NCBI RefSeq assembly: GCF_002218065.1
Contig: NZ_BDUB01000001.1
Coordinates: forward strand, 2,513,270 to 2,577,269
Direction of reading: 5' to 3'
Origin: Nodularia sp. NIES-3585
Lineage (GTDB): Bacteria > Cyanobacteriota > Cyanobacteriia > Cyanobacteriales > Nostocaceae
DNA: 64,000 nucleotides
This document shows positions 10,158 through 17,964 of this stretch, one piece after another. A model generated the notes under the pieces. It did no database searches, was not told where the DNA came from, and saw only the letters and a program-made list of their open reading frames with translations. Numbering within the stretch: position 1 is the stretch's first letter; every line of letters begins with the position of its first letter. The translations under genes were made by a program, and so were the position numbers.

Positions 10158-10385
10158 ATGATTGCGAACTTTTCTTATGTTGACGACATCTCTCCTAGCC
10201 AAGCTGAAACCATCTCTGGAGGGTATCCAGTACGATGGGGAAGAAACAGATACGATGTTAAGCCTAGTGACAAGGTTGACGGTGATTGGACTGTTATCTG
10301 GGTAAGAACAGAACCATCACGTGGACGAACACCCGATATCTTTACCTATTCAGCCAACGAGGCTGGTTCTGGTAGACCTGGCTAA
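10158..10385 (+). CDS. Putative double-glycine leader peptide precursor (basic/aromatic core)
   Basis: 75 residues. Leader MIANFSYVDDISPSQAETIS followed by GG matches the same cyanobacterial double-glycine pattern as the peptide at 9692, although the rest of the sequence differs. The core is 53 residues, rich in Arg, Trp and Tyr, cysteine-free, ending in a glycine-rich tail (GSGRPG). An AAAGGAGC ribosome-binding site sits 8-9 bases before the ATG, and a hairpin at 10417-10454 follows. Different cores with a shared leader type suggest a common exporter elsewhere in the genome. The function (bacteriocin, signal or other) is unknown. Confidence 0.6.
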   Translation: MIANFSYVDDISPSQAETISGGYPVRWGRNRYDVKPSDKVDGDWTVIWVRTEPSRGRTPDIFTYSANEAGSGRPG

Positions 10386-10416
10386 TCGCTAACTGTCAAA
10401 ACTATCTTTGAACTGG

Positions 10417-10454
10417 ATGCCTAATTCAGGAAGTCAACCTTCTTAATTAGGCAT
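10417..10454 (+). terminator. Stem-loop after the 10158 peptide gene
   Basis: ATGCCTAATT at 10417-10426 pairs with AATTAGGCAT at 10445-10454, with a further GAAG/CTTC pairing inside the loop. It lies 30 bp past the stop. The T-tract is weak, so termination is likely but not certain. Confidence 0.5.
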
Positions 10455-10556
10455 TTAGCTATGTTTTCCAGTCTTCTCGACATGGGCTGTTAGCACTGGA
10501 TACTGTAGGCGAAATTGTTGAGCAAGCTGAGTTGCTAAATCCTATTCATGCTCTTA

Positions 10557-10702
10557 GGGAACACCAAAAAATTAATTACCCAAAAATTGTAGTCGGGGAA
10601 AGCGAGCGCCTAACCCACCATCAATTTAAGGGATAGTGGTGGGTTACGGACTATCGTCCTAACCCACCCTACAAATGGGGGATCTTATTTCTTGGAAGTC
10701 CC
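10557..10702. repeat. 146-bp MITE, copy 1
   Basis: Begins GGGAACACCAAAAAATTAA and ends TTCTTGGAAGTCCC. The ends form an imperfect inverted repeat (GGGAnnnCCAAnAAATnA) and the copy is flanked by TTA on both sides (10554-10556, 10703-10705). An internal AACCCACCA.../TGGTGGGTT pairing gives a hairpin. Near-identical 146-bp copies lie at 32659-32804 and, inverted, at 54966-55111. No coding capacity: a non-autonomous mobile element. Confidence 0.8.
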
Positions 10703-10901
10703 TTACCCTGGGAATGAAACTGGTTCTTATTTGGCGAATAGAAGCACTAATACCCAAGCAATTCAAAGTTACTTGAGAGTTAACAAGCTTCAGCACACTA
10801 TTCGTCACACCTAACTTGATCTACTAGATTTCTGATGTCTCTACTCTCTGCCTCTCCTTTAATCTGGTGAAATATTTATTTTTTATTTACGAATAATAAA
10901 A

Positions 10902-10926
10902 GAGGTTTGGTCATCAACCAAACCTC
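10902..10926 (-). terminator. Orphan minus-strand terminator-shaped hairpin
   Basis: GAGGTTTGGT pairs perfectly with ACCAAACCTC over a 5-base loop. On the minus strand it is followed by TTTTATTATT, the form of a rho-independent terminator. No recognised minus-strand gene lies upstream of it; the short frame at 11058-11138 is the only candidate. Confidence 0.5.
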
Positions 10927-11174
10927 ACTATAAATCCAGTGCATAACAACATCCCGGATTAATGTACCTATTTTTTTCCTACTTAGTCATCTTCCTATGG
11001 GATGTGTCCAAATGTCATAAAAGCTGATAAGGCTTGATCTTGGTATACCCAAATACATTATTCCCATCCTAAATCTGAGAGCTTTGGATAGATAAAAGTG
11101 TTGATATGACCAGTAATACTCTGTGATCCAGCATTCATACTAAAGTTTTTTTCAAAATGAATAGCAAAATAAAA

Positions 11175-11192
11175 GACGGGTTTTATCCCGTC
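11175..11192 (-). terminator. Orphan minus-strand terminator-shaped hairpin
   Basis: GACGGG/CCCGTC stem with a 6-base loop. On the minus strand it is followed by TTTTATTTT. As with the hairpin at 10902, no recognised minus-strand gene feeds it, which leaves room for an unannotated small RNA or small ORF transcribed leftward from about 11.2-11.8 kb. Confidence 0.45.
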
Positions 11193-11452
11193 GATATAGC
11201 TTGAAAGTGGCAATACACCTTGGAATTTAGAAAAATAGCAAAAATAAAATTTAATGGGTTGTCAGGAAAGCTGATTAGTAAACAAAAAGAACAGCTAATT
11301 ATGCTGGATTCCGTGTTTTAATCAGAGTCAATCCTTGCACTACTCACGAATATATCACATAATAAATTTAATGCTGTGCCATTTTGGCAGATACTTAACA
11401 ATAAAATTCATGGCTTGGCTGTGGTTATGAGTATAAATATTAGAAGCCTTTA

Positions 11453-11485
11453 GGCAAAAGATGCAATTTCACAGCATCTTTTGCC
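11453..11485. other. Perfect 12-bp-stem hairpin
   Basis: GGCAAAAGATGC (11453-11464) and GCATCTTTTGCC (11474-11485) pair without mismatch across the 9-base loop AATTTCACA. No T-tract follows on either side. It could be a structured RNA element or a dispersed palindrome. Confidence 0.45.
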
Positions 11486-11855
11486 AGAAAATTGTCATAA
11501 TCACTTATTGTCAAAAATATCACAGAATTCCTGGCATATCTGCCGAATCATCAAGGTAAGAGCTAAGTGTACGAAAGAAAACCTAAATGTAGTTATAATT
11601 TAACTGTAAGTCGAATATAAAAACCGCAGTTTGACCGAAATCAATTTTCTCTGCAAGACTATTGACTGCCATATTTAGGGTTTGTGCAACTCCACTCTCT
11701 GTTTGTAGGTGAGTGTAAAAGATTTTGCTAGTTGACGCAAATTTTAATTTAAAAATGTTACCTAGAGAAAGTAACATCTATGTGTTAATTATTAGTTATC
11801 TCAACTGAAACCAGCGCGATAGTCACATTTTTACTAATTCTGTTAAGATTCTTAG

Positions 11856-12704
11856 ATGTTACAAGAGAAACATAAAAGCGAAACAAGACTTGGTTGGTCT
11901 TTAGATGAACGAGATCCAAAGTTCATCGAATCTTTAATGCCCTTATTGAGCTTTTTGTATAATTACTACTTTCGAGTTGAAACTAGTGGTTGGCATCATA
12001 TACAACCCGAAGAAAAAGTTCTCTTCGTTGGTTCTCACAATGGAGGACTGGCCGCTCCTGATATGTCGATGATGATGTATGACTGGTTCCGAAGATTTGG
12101 CTTTGAGAAGCCTGTCTACGGTCTCATGCATCCCCATGTTTGGCAATTCACCCCTGCAATAGCCAAAATGGCTGCCAAAAGTGGAGCAGTTATAGCTCAT
12201 CCGAAAATGGCTTACGCCGCTTTGCGTTCTGGGGCGAGTGTCTTGGTCTATCCTGGCGGAGCAGAAGATGTCTTTCGTCCGCATGATTTGCGTAATCAGA
12301 TTTATTTTGCGGGACGGCAAGGATTTATTAAGCTAGCACTACGGGAGAACGTCCCGATTGTACCTGTAATTTCTACTGGCGCTCATGATACTCTGTTTGT
12401 GTTGGGTGACTTCTATAAAACTTTACAGCAACTCCATGAATGGGGAATGCCTTGGTTGTTTGGCGTTGATCCGGTAGTCTTTCCTATTTATTTGGGATTA
12501 CCCTGGGGATTAGCATTTGGGCCTCTTCCGAATATCCCATTGCCAGTGCCTATTCACACACGGGTGTGTAAACCTATTGTATTTGAACGCTACGGTCGGG
12601 AAGCGGCAAGCGATCGCCACTATGTCCATGAATGCTATGAATTAGTTGTAAATCAGATGCAGCAAGAGTTAGACAAATTAGTTAAACTCAGTGCTAAGGG
12701 CTGA
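11856..12704 (+). CDS. Lysophospholipid/diacylglycerol acyltransferase-like protein (LPLAT superfamily)
   Basis: 282 residues. The core follows the LPLAT/MGAT-like layout: LFVGSHNGGLAAPDMSMM (catalytic-His region, HNGG rather than the PlsC NHxxxxD), then VLVYPGGAEDVFRPHDLR (the PxGG acceptor-side motif), then ENVPIVPVISTGAHDTLFVL. It should transfer an acyl group to a glycerolipid or related alcohol at the membrane. There is no clear transmembrane helix, only hydrophobic loops around 205-235. Different from the canonical PlsC-like gene at 61483. Monocistronic, with ATG at 11856. Substrate not predictable. Confidence 0.8.
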   Translation: MLQEKHKSETRLGWSLDERDPKFIESLMPLLSFLYNYYFRVETSGWHHIQPEEKVLFVGSHNGGLAAPDMSMMMYDWFRRFGFEKPVYGLMHPHVWQFTPAIAKMAAKSGAVIAHPKMAYAALRSGASVLVYPGGAEDVFRPHDLRNQIYFAGRQGFIKLALRENVPIVPVISTGAHDTLFVLGDFYKTLQQLHEWGMPWLFGVDPVVFPIYLGLPWGLAFGPLPNIPLPVPIHTRVCKPIVFERYGREAASDRHYVHECYELVVNQMQQELDKLVKLSAKG

Positions 12705-12705
12705 T

Positions 12706-13053
12706 TTACCATAGCAATGGCGAAATCCTTGCTTGCACTTCTTCCGTTACTTCTGGTGCTACAGATTCAACAAACTGAACACCACGAGCCTTCCAGTCTA
12801 AACACTTCATTTGGTCTGTGAGAATGACTCCATGAGTTTTTAGCCCGGAGGGTAGAATTACTTCAAAAGGATAACCCTTTTGTTGCTTTGTTATGGGCAT
12901 GAATAAAGCTAAAGAAGTTTTTTCGTTATAGACCTGGGGAGAAATCACAAAAGCAGGTCTATGTCCCCTCTGTTCGTGTCCTTTCGTGGGATCAAAGTCT
13001 AAATAAACGATATCTCCCCGGCTAGGAACATAAGAATTTACTAGCGCTACCAA
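12706..13053 (-). CDS. mazF: MazF/PemK-family endoribonuclease toxin
   Basis: 115 residues. The N-terminal motif PSRGDIVYLDFDPTKGHEQR followed by GHRPAFVISPQVYN is the MazF/PemK signature: the RGD(I)V strand, the conserved Gly-x-Glu-x-x-x-x-RP loop, then a VIS strand. Later KTHGVILTDQMKCLDW corresponds to the Thr/Ser-x-Asp-Q segment of the active site. It should cut mRNA at short sequence motifs when freed from its antitoxin. Its 5' end overlaps the upstream mazE-like gene by 7 bp, the usual antitoxin-first order, so the two are translated together. Confidence 0.9.
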   Translation of the reverse strand: MVALVNSYVPSRGDIVYLDFDPTKGHEQRGHRPAFVISPQVYNEKTSLALFMPITKQQKGYPFEVILPSGLKTHGVILTDQMKCLDWKARGVQFVESVAPEVTEEVQARISPLLW

Positions 13054-13289
13054 GCTTCGTTCCCCACAGCAACTCCACTATCAACTTCAGCATGGAGATT
13101 TTCTGGGGTGATTTGCTCAATCAGCTCGTCCAGTGAGTACCGCCTAGGCTTTTTCAGCTTAATCACCAAGTTTCCATCTACCACACTCAGATTGACTTCG
13201 GAGCCTTCAGTTAAATGGATCTCCCTAGCTAAATTTTGTGGAATACGAACAGCCAGGCTGTTTCCCCACTTGGCAATATTTGCAACCAT
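13047..13289 (-). CDS. mazE: MazE/AbrB-family antitoxin
   Basis: 80 residues. The N-terminal swapped-hairpin AbrB/MazE DNA-binding domain is clear: AKWGNSLAVRIPQNLAREI, then TEGSEVNLSVVDGNLVIK. The C-terminal ~30 residues (ELIEQITPENLHAEVDSG) are the flexible toxin-binding tail, with the LDELI..I..EN motif common in this family. It overlaps the toxin gene by 7 bp. The complex normally represses its own promoter, expected in 13290-13440. Confidence 0.9.
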   Translation of the reverse strand: MVANIAKWGNSLAVRIPQNLAREIHLTEGSEVNLSVVDGNLVIKLKKPRRYSLDELIEQITPENLHAEVDSGVAVGNEAW

Positions 13290-13439
13290 ACCGCATCAAT
13301 AAATTTATACGCACAGTATCCACTACAAAAGTAGATATTATGTATCTACAATATAGCAGATATTGCTTAGTATTTGGCAACATCATACTAGAACATAAGT
13401 ATTATATGATAATTAAAACCAGTTGTTAACACAGAATTT

Positions 13440-13829
13440 ATGATTAACCTCGATTATACAAGTTTGGTTCAAATTATTCAGCATTACAAAGTTCCAGGGC
13501 GTGAAGAACCTAGTGCATTCTGAAGTTGGTTTTTGGTAAACATATACAGACTAGATATTATTGAAGTCCAAGATATAGTTTGTGATGGACGTGGAGATAA
13601 AGGTATTGATGGAATTTATGTTAATGAAAACGAAGAGTGTATTGATATTTTTCAATCAAAAACAGTACAAAGCAATACCAAAACTTTAGGTGATACACAA
13701 CTCAAAGAATTTGTGGGAAGCTTAAAGCAGCTAGAAACGGCTGAGGGAGTAGATTCAATGATTGCCACAACTGGAAATGAGCAACTTAAAAATCTACTTT
13801 TAGAAAGTCAAACTAATCAACAAACTTAA
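13440..13829 (+). pseudogene. AIPR-like (abortive infection) protein, N-terminal fragment with a nonsense codon
   Basis: From the ATG at 13440 the frame reads MINLDYTSLVQIIQHYKVPG...EEPSAF, then TGA at 13521-13523, and continues in the same frame as SWFLVNIYRL, DIVCDGRGDKGIDGIYVNEN, IDIFQSKTVQSN. A GDKGIDG(I/F)...E..IDIFQ..K pattern is typical of the N-terminal nuclease-like part of AIPR-type proteins, which are normally several hundred residues long. Here the frame stops after LLLESQTNQQT, so both a point stop and a 3' truncation are present. The part after the stop could start at 13533. A decayed defence gene. Confidence 0.6.
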
Positions 13830-14072
13830 TTAGGCTGTTTCACTTTTTTTTGTTGGTAGCATCGACTCAATTAATGCTCGTAGCACTTGATTAACTAATT
13901 CTGGAGTTTTGAACACTTTAGCTACATTTTCATCCAAAACTGCAACTGTTAAATCTTGGGTTTCACTACTCTTAGCAAAGCGATTTGGTTTCGTTTTTTG
14001 GTAATCAAAGTGGTATTCAGATAGAAGCTGGTCATCAGGATTTTGTGACTCTTTAAAAGGTGTTTCACTCAT
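13830..14072 (-). CDS. Small conserved cyanobacterial protein, antitoxin-like
   Basis: 80 residues. Polar N-terminus, then EYHFDYQKTKPNRFAK and LTVAVLDENVAKVFKTPELV, then a short amphipathic helix NQVLRALIESML. The (D/E)Y.FDY.KAKPNRFA...VVLDEDVAKVF pattern recurs in short cyanobacterial proteins, often next to small toxins, so an antitoxin-like role is possible. No toxin partner is adjacent: its 3' end abuts the AIPR fragment with no spacer, and a partner may have been lost in that rearrangement. Confidence 0.6.
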   Translation of the reverse strand: MSETPFKESQNPDDQLLSEYHFDYQKTKPNRFAKSSETQDLTVAVLDENVAKVFKTPELVNQVLRALIESMLPTKKSETA

Positions 14073-14163
14073 ATATAAGTCGTTAATTCAAACACTACGA
14101 TCAAAGCAAGAATAATCCAATTCAAGGGTTCTAAGAACTGAAATAAACTTGCTTAGTCTCAGA

Positions 14164-15528
14164 TTACACTGGCACTGCTTGGCAAACTTCTACGGGTTCA
14201 CCAGTTAAACTAAAAGCCCGAACTTCAGTAATTTTTACCTTGACAATTTGCCCTTTTAATTGGCTGATGTCTCCAGTAAAGAAAGTCAAACGATTACCAC
14301 CAGTGCGTCCCATGACTTGGGTGGGATCTTTGGAGTTTTGGTCTTCGACTAAGACATCTTCGATACGTCCCATATAACGCTGCGATCGCTCGGATGCTTT
14401 AACGTTAACTAAATGGTTTAATCTTTGTAGGCGATCGCTCTTCACTTCTTCACTGAGTTGATTTGTCCACAAAGCTGCCGGTGTACCAGGGCGCGGAGAA
14501 TATGCGGCTGTATTCAATAAATCAAAGCCGATATCTTCTACCAACTTCAGAGTATTTTCAAACTGTGCTTCCGTCTCTCCAGGAAAGCCCACAATGGCAT
14601 CGCCACTAATTGACGCATCAGGCATATATCGCCGAATCGTATCAATAATCCGGCGATATTTCTCGTGAGTATAACCCCGTGACATTGCTTTCAATAGTTC
14701 ATTATCCCCTGATTGAAAGGGAATGTGAAAGTGTTCACACACCTTGGGTAACTCAGCACAAGCCTTAATTAATCTTTCAGTAAAATAACGGGGATGACTA
14801 GTAGCAAATCTTAACCTTTCAATCCCTGGAATATCATGCACATAATAAAGTAAATCTGTAAAATTATGCAGATGCCGACCTTCTGAAGTTGTCCCAGGCA
14901 AATCTCGACCGTAAGCGTCAATGTTTTGACCGAGTAGAGTAATTTCTTTATAACCTTGTCGCCCCAGTTCTTCCATTTCGGCACGTATGGCTTCTGGGGT
15001 GCGAGATTGTTCTACACCACGGACATTAGGAACCACACAATAGGTGCAGCGTTCATTACAGCCATAAATGATATTCACCCAAGCAGTCACACTACTATCT
15101 CTTCGGGGCTGAGTAATATCTTCCATGATGTGAACCGACTCAGTGGCCACAACTTGATTACCATTTAAAACTGATGTCAGCAAATCTTGAAGCCGGTTGG
15201 CGTGTTGTGGTCCCATGACCAAATCCAATTCTGGGACTCGTCGTAATAAGGCTTCTCCTTCCTGCTGGGCGACACAACCCGCAACAATCAGCGTTAAACC
15301 AGGCTCTTCTTGCTTGCGTTTGGCTTGTCTACCGAGGTAAGAATACACTTTGTGTTCGGCGTTATCGCGAATCGTGCAGGTATTGTAGAGAATCAAATCT
15401 GCATTATTGGGGTCTTCCGACCATACAAAGCCCATGTCTTCTAAAATGCCAGCCATGCGCTCTGAGTCGGCTTTATTCATTTGGCAACCGAAAGTAATAA
15501 TGTGGTAATGGCGATTAGAAGTAGTCAT
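14164..15528 (-). CDS. miaB: tRNA-2-methylthio-N6-dimethylallyladenosine synthase (MiaB)
   Basis: 454 residues, full length. Radical-SAM methylthiotransferase that adds the 2-methylthio group to i6A37 of tRNAs reading UNN codons. The N-terminal UPF0004 domain has its first cluster cysteine at C15 ([15 protein letters not shown]), with later cysteines in [13 protein letters not shown] and [11 protein letters not shown]. The radical-SAM cluster is in [17 protein letters not shown]. Next come [19 protein letters not shown] and a C-terminal TRAM domain (about 385-450). The ATG at 15528 fits the family N-terminus. Monocistronic. Confidence 0.96.
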   Translation of the reverse strand: MTTSNRHYHIITFGCQMNKADSERMAGILEDMGFVWSEDPNNADLILYNTCTIRDNAEHKVYSYLGRQAKRKQEEPGLTLIVAGCVAQQEGEALLRRVPELDLVMGPQHANRLQDLLTSVLNGNQVVATESVHIMEDITQPRRDSSVTAWVNIIYGCNERCTYCVVPNVRGVEQSRTPEAIRAEMEELGRQGYKEITLLGQNIDAYGRDLPGTTSEGRHLHNFTDLLYYVHDIPGIERLRFATSHPRYFTERLIKACAELPKVCEHFHIPFQSGDNELLKAMSRGYTHEKYRRIIDTIRRYMPDASISGDAIVGFPGETEAQFENTLKLVEDIGFDLLNTAAYSPRPGTPAALWTNQLSEEVKSDRLQRLNHLVNVKASERSQRYMGRIEDVLVEDQNSKDPTQVMGRTGGNRLTFFTGDISQLKGQIVKVKITEVRAFSLTGEPVEVCQAVPV

Positions 15529-15584
15529 GGGCGATTATGCTGAGTTAGCGTCACGTATATAAACTTTGTTTCTATTGTATAACT

Positions 15585-15616
15585 CAGTTATCAGTTATCA
15601 ATTATCAGTTACCAGT
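15585..15616. repeat. Short tandem repeat, CAGTTAT heptamer
   Basis: About 4.5 copies of CAGTTAT with small changes (CAGTTAT, CAGTTAT, CAATTAT, CAGTTAC, CAGT) between miaB and the TonB-like gene. Short heptamer repeats of this kind are common between genes in Nostocales. Confidence 0.65.
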
Positions 15617-15707
15617 CAATAGACATAACTGGGGTTAAGTTCTTCAGTATGTCAGCGTGATAACTGATAATGGTTCACCGCTATTTCCCCAGGCGGCTCA
15701 GGTATAT

Positions 15708-17306
15708 CTACTCCTGACTTGCTGGCTCAGATGGAGCTGCTTGGCGACTATTGCGTAATGAATTCCGCAACTGATTTTGACTAGCAGATGAAGGGGCGGG
15801 TGCTGCTGGTGCTGGTGTACTGGCTGTGGGGCGTGGCCGCCGATTTGTACTAGGTTGTGCTGCTGGTGCTGGTCGTGGCGCTGGTCGTGCTGCTGCTGGT
15901 GCTGGCGCTGGATTGGTTCGCTGACGCTTGACCCTACGCAAAGAATCTCTGACGTTTGATTGGCTAGGAGTAGGAGTCGTACTTGTTCCAGATGATGACC
16001 CTGCGGCGGTGTTTTGCTGGCGTGGTTGTCTAACTGGTGTTGCTGCTGCGGGTCTGGTAACTGGTGCTGCTGGGGCTGTGGGTGTAATTTCTCGTCTGGC
16101 TCTGACCGTAGGTGTGCTGGTGGTGCTGGCAGGAGGAGTATTTGGACTCGGTGTGGGAGTGGAACTAGATGCTGCTCTCTCGCGGCTTCTCTGTCTTGCT
16201 TGCTCTTGTTCTTTTCTTTTCCGTTCTTGGACTTGGCGGTGTCGCCGTGAACCTTCAATAGCAAATTCTGTGGATATTGATACTCCCTCTCTGCCACTCT
16301 CTGAGGGTTTAAATTTCCAATTACGCGCTTGTCTCAAGGTTTCTTCGTCTAATCTGCGGTTACCACTAGAGTTAAGAAGCCGCGGCGCTCCAATGACATT
16401 ACCGTTGGAATCAGTATCAACAGCTACTTCTACTTTTCCTTCATCGCCTCGCCGTCTGGCAGATTCTGGATAGCTAACATTGCACTGAGTACAAGCTGCA
16501 CGACCATCACCTGAACCCCTGGAATTATTACCACTATTATTATTTTGTGGACCTGTTTTAATTTGTGGAGTGCTAGGTGCAGTGGGTGCGACAGCTATAG
16601 GCGATCGCTGTACTCTTGTACTATTACTTGTATTATTATTGTTATTAATACCTGAAGCTACTGTATTACTGCTTTGAGTGACTCTGGAATCTCTTAATCC
16701 ACTTAAAGTTCCTCTGAGTTGTTCACTAGCTTGATTCGTCTGAGGAACTGCAATTGTCGATTCTGATGATGATGTTGTTGCAGTCAACAGAGATTCTAAC
16801 TTAGCTACAGATTCCTGGCGTGCGGGACTCGTAGGTTGGGGCTGTGCAGTGGTTATAGTAGTTGGTTGGGCTGGCTGAGAAACTGTTGGTTGGGAAATCG
16901 GCGGAGTTTTAACACTTTCAACCTTTGGTGCTGGTGGAGTTACCGTTGGCTGCTGTTGTTGAGGCGCTACAGCAGGCTGGGAAAATGTTGGCTCAATTTT
17001 TACCGGAGTTATTGGTGTGACTCTACTCGTCACAATCTTGGTCAGTTCAGGTATTTTAATTGTTTCAGGAATTATTTCTGGCGGTTTTTCTGGTTTTTCG
17101 ACCGGCGGCTCTTCTATGGGATCGATAATTGCTAACTCTATTGGTTCGTATTGTTCTTTCGGCACTCTCACCAACAAACTACCTATACCCGAAGCTAGTA
17201 CGCCGATGTGTAGCGTTAACGAGCCAATTAGACTGTAAATCAAGAAAGTCTTGAGAGCTTCAACTTCTTGGGAACGATGTTTGACAGTAATGCCGGAAAA
17301 GCTCAT
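15708..17306 (-). CDS. TonB-family protein with a long C-terminal tail after the TonB domain
   Basis: 532 residues. N-terminal membrane anchor at about 20-46 (FLIYSLIGSLTLHIGVLASG), Pro/Glu-rich linker (PIEEPPVEKPEKPPEIIPET), then a Pro/Gln/Thr/Asn-rich spacer. A TonB C-terminal domain lies at about 272-350 (CNVSYPESARRRGDEGKVEV, VDTDSNGNVIGAP, NWKFKPSESG). Instead of ending there, as classical TonB does, ~180 residues of basic, Ala/Pro/Arg-rich low-complexity sequence follow. The domain should couple inner-membrane energy to outer-membrane transport. ExbB/ExbD genes are not in the window. The antisense frames here reflect its biased composition. Confidence 0.85.
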   Translation of the reverse strand: MSFSGITVKHRSQEVEALKTFLIYSLIGSLTLHIGVLASGIGSLLVRVPKEQYEPIELAIIDPIEEPPVEKPEKPPEIIPETIKIPELTKIVTSRVTPITPVKIEPTFSQPAVAPQQQQPTVTPPAPKVESVKTPPISQPTVSQPAQPTTITTAQPQPTSPARQESVAKLESLLTATTSSSESTIAVPQTNQASEQLRGTLSGLRDSRVTQSSNTVASGINNNNNTSNSTRVQRSPIAVAPTAPSTPQIKTGPQNNNSGNNSRGSGDGRAACTQCNVSYPESARRRGDEGKVEVAVDTDSNGNVIGAPRLLNSSGNRRLDEETLRQARNWKFKPSESGREGVSISTEFAIEGSRRHRQVQERKRKEQEQARQRSRERAASSSTPTPSPNTPPASTTSTPTVRARREITPTAPAAPVTRPAAATPVRQPRQQNTAAGSSSGTSTTPTPSQSNVRDSLRRVKRQRTNPAPAPAAARPAPRPAPAAQPSTNRRPRPTASTPAPAAPAPSSASQNQLRNSLRNSRQAAPSEPASQE

Positions 17307-17964
17307 AGTCTATTGCTACCTATTCTCACTTATTTAGTTATACTAAAACGCACTGGCTGAAAATATCAAGTAAAAATTTAAAATTCTTTCAGTAATCCTA
17401 CGAAAACCTGTTTTAGCCCACACTTGCCAGTCCATTGCTGACCATGAGGCTTGTGTTCCTATAGATTGTTTAGTTTAAATTATTTGTTATGTCAGGGGAT
17501 ATAGATAAAAATTATTCTTTTTTATAGACTACTATTTGATTTTGATTTTTTGCTAAATAGTATCAACTATTTTGATTTATTCTAAATTTGCCAGAAAAAA
17601 TGTATATTAAATAACAAATTAACTAGGCTCAGAATATTCAATTATTAAGTCAGAATATATACTATATATATTTATAAAATATCCCTTCTCCTTACCTTCT
17701 CGTAGCGTCTCCCTTTGGGCTAAGGTGTACAAACAAGTCTAAAAACGTTTAGTTGCATAGGGTGCGTTAACCCATGCCATGTTGACACATTAATATCTTT
17801 GGTATGCGTTATTTATCTTAAGATAAGAATATAGAAGCAATTTCAATTTCATTAGTAAACTTAAGTAAGTTTATCTAGCGGTTAATAGCTGGTTACAAAA
17901 AATTAGCACCACAAAAATCTATCTTTGAAGTAGGCTTGTAGCATCTCAACGCTGTAATATTTTT
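17307..17964. other. Non-coding tract upstream of the agrE-type gene
   Basis: 658 bp, strongly A+T-rich in the middle (17500-17680). It includes a fragment of the dispersed CTCGTAGCGTCTCCCTTTGGG repeat near 17698 and a GGGTGCGTTAACCC piece near 17760. It should hold the divergent promoters of the TonB-like gene and the AgrE gene. No perfect GTA-N8-TAC NtcA box was found by eye. Confidence 0.5.

Larger units (their letters stand above)
10386..11855. other. 1.47-kb non-coding tract with hairpins and a MITE
   Basis: No convincing gene over 1470 bp, unusual for this window. It contains the stem-loop ending the 10158 gene, a 146-bp MITE (10557-10702), two terminator-shaped hairpins that read on the minus strand (10902-10926, 11175-11192) and a perfect 12-bp-stem hairpin (11453-11485). 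A 26-codon minus ORF at 11058-11138 (MNAGSQSITGHINTFIYPKL...) is the most protein-like short frame but has no clear ribosome-binding site. The promoter of the 11856 acyltransferase should lie in its last 100 bp. Confidence 0.5.

Noticed and set aside
11583-11777. 64-codon minus ORF upstream of the acyltransferase
   Set aside because: No ribosome-binding site, no recognisable pattern, and it covers the likely promoter of the 11856 gene.
15698-16473. Long antisense and alternative-frame ORFs over the TonB-like gene (199 aa minus, 181 aa plus)
   Set aside because: They are low-complexity His/Gln/Pro or Leu/Val/Gly strings produced by the biased codon content of the TonB tail and spacer; the 532-residue frame has the recognisable domains.
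17830-17964. NtcA-type site upstream of the agrE-type gene
   Set aside because: Near matches to GTA-N8-TAC were looked for, but none is complete in both half-sites.
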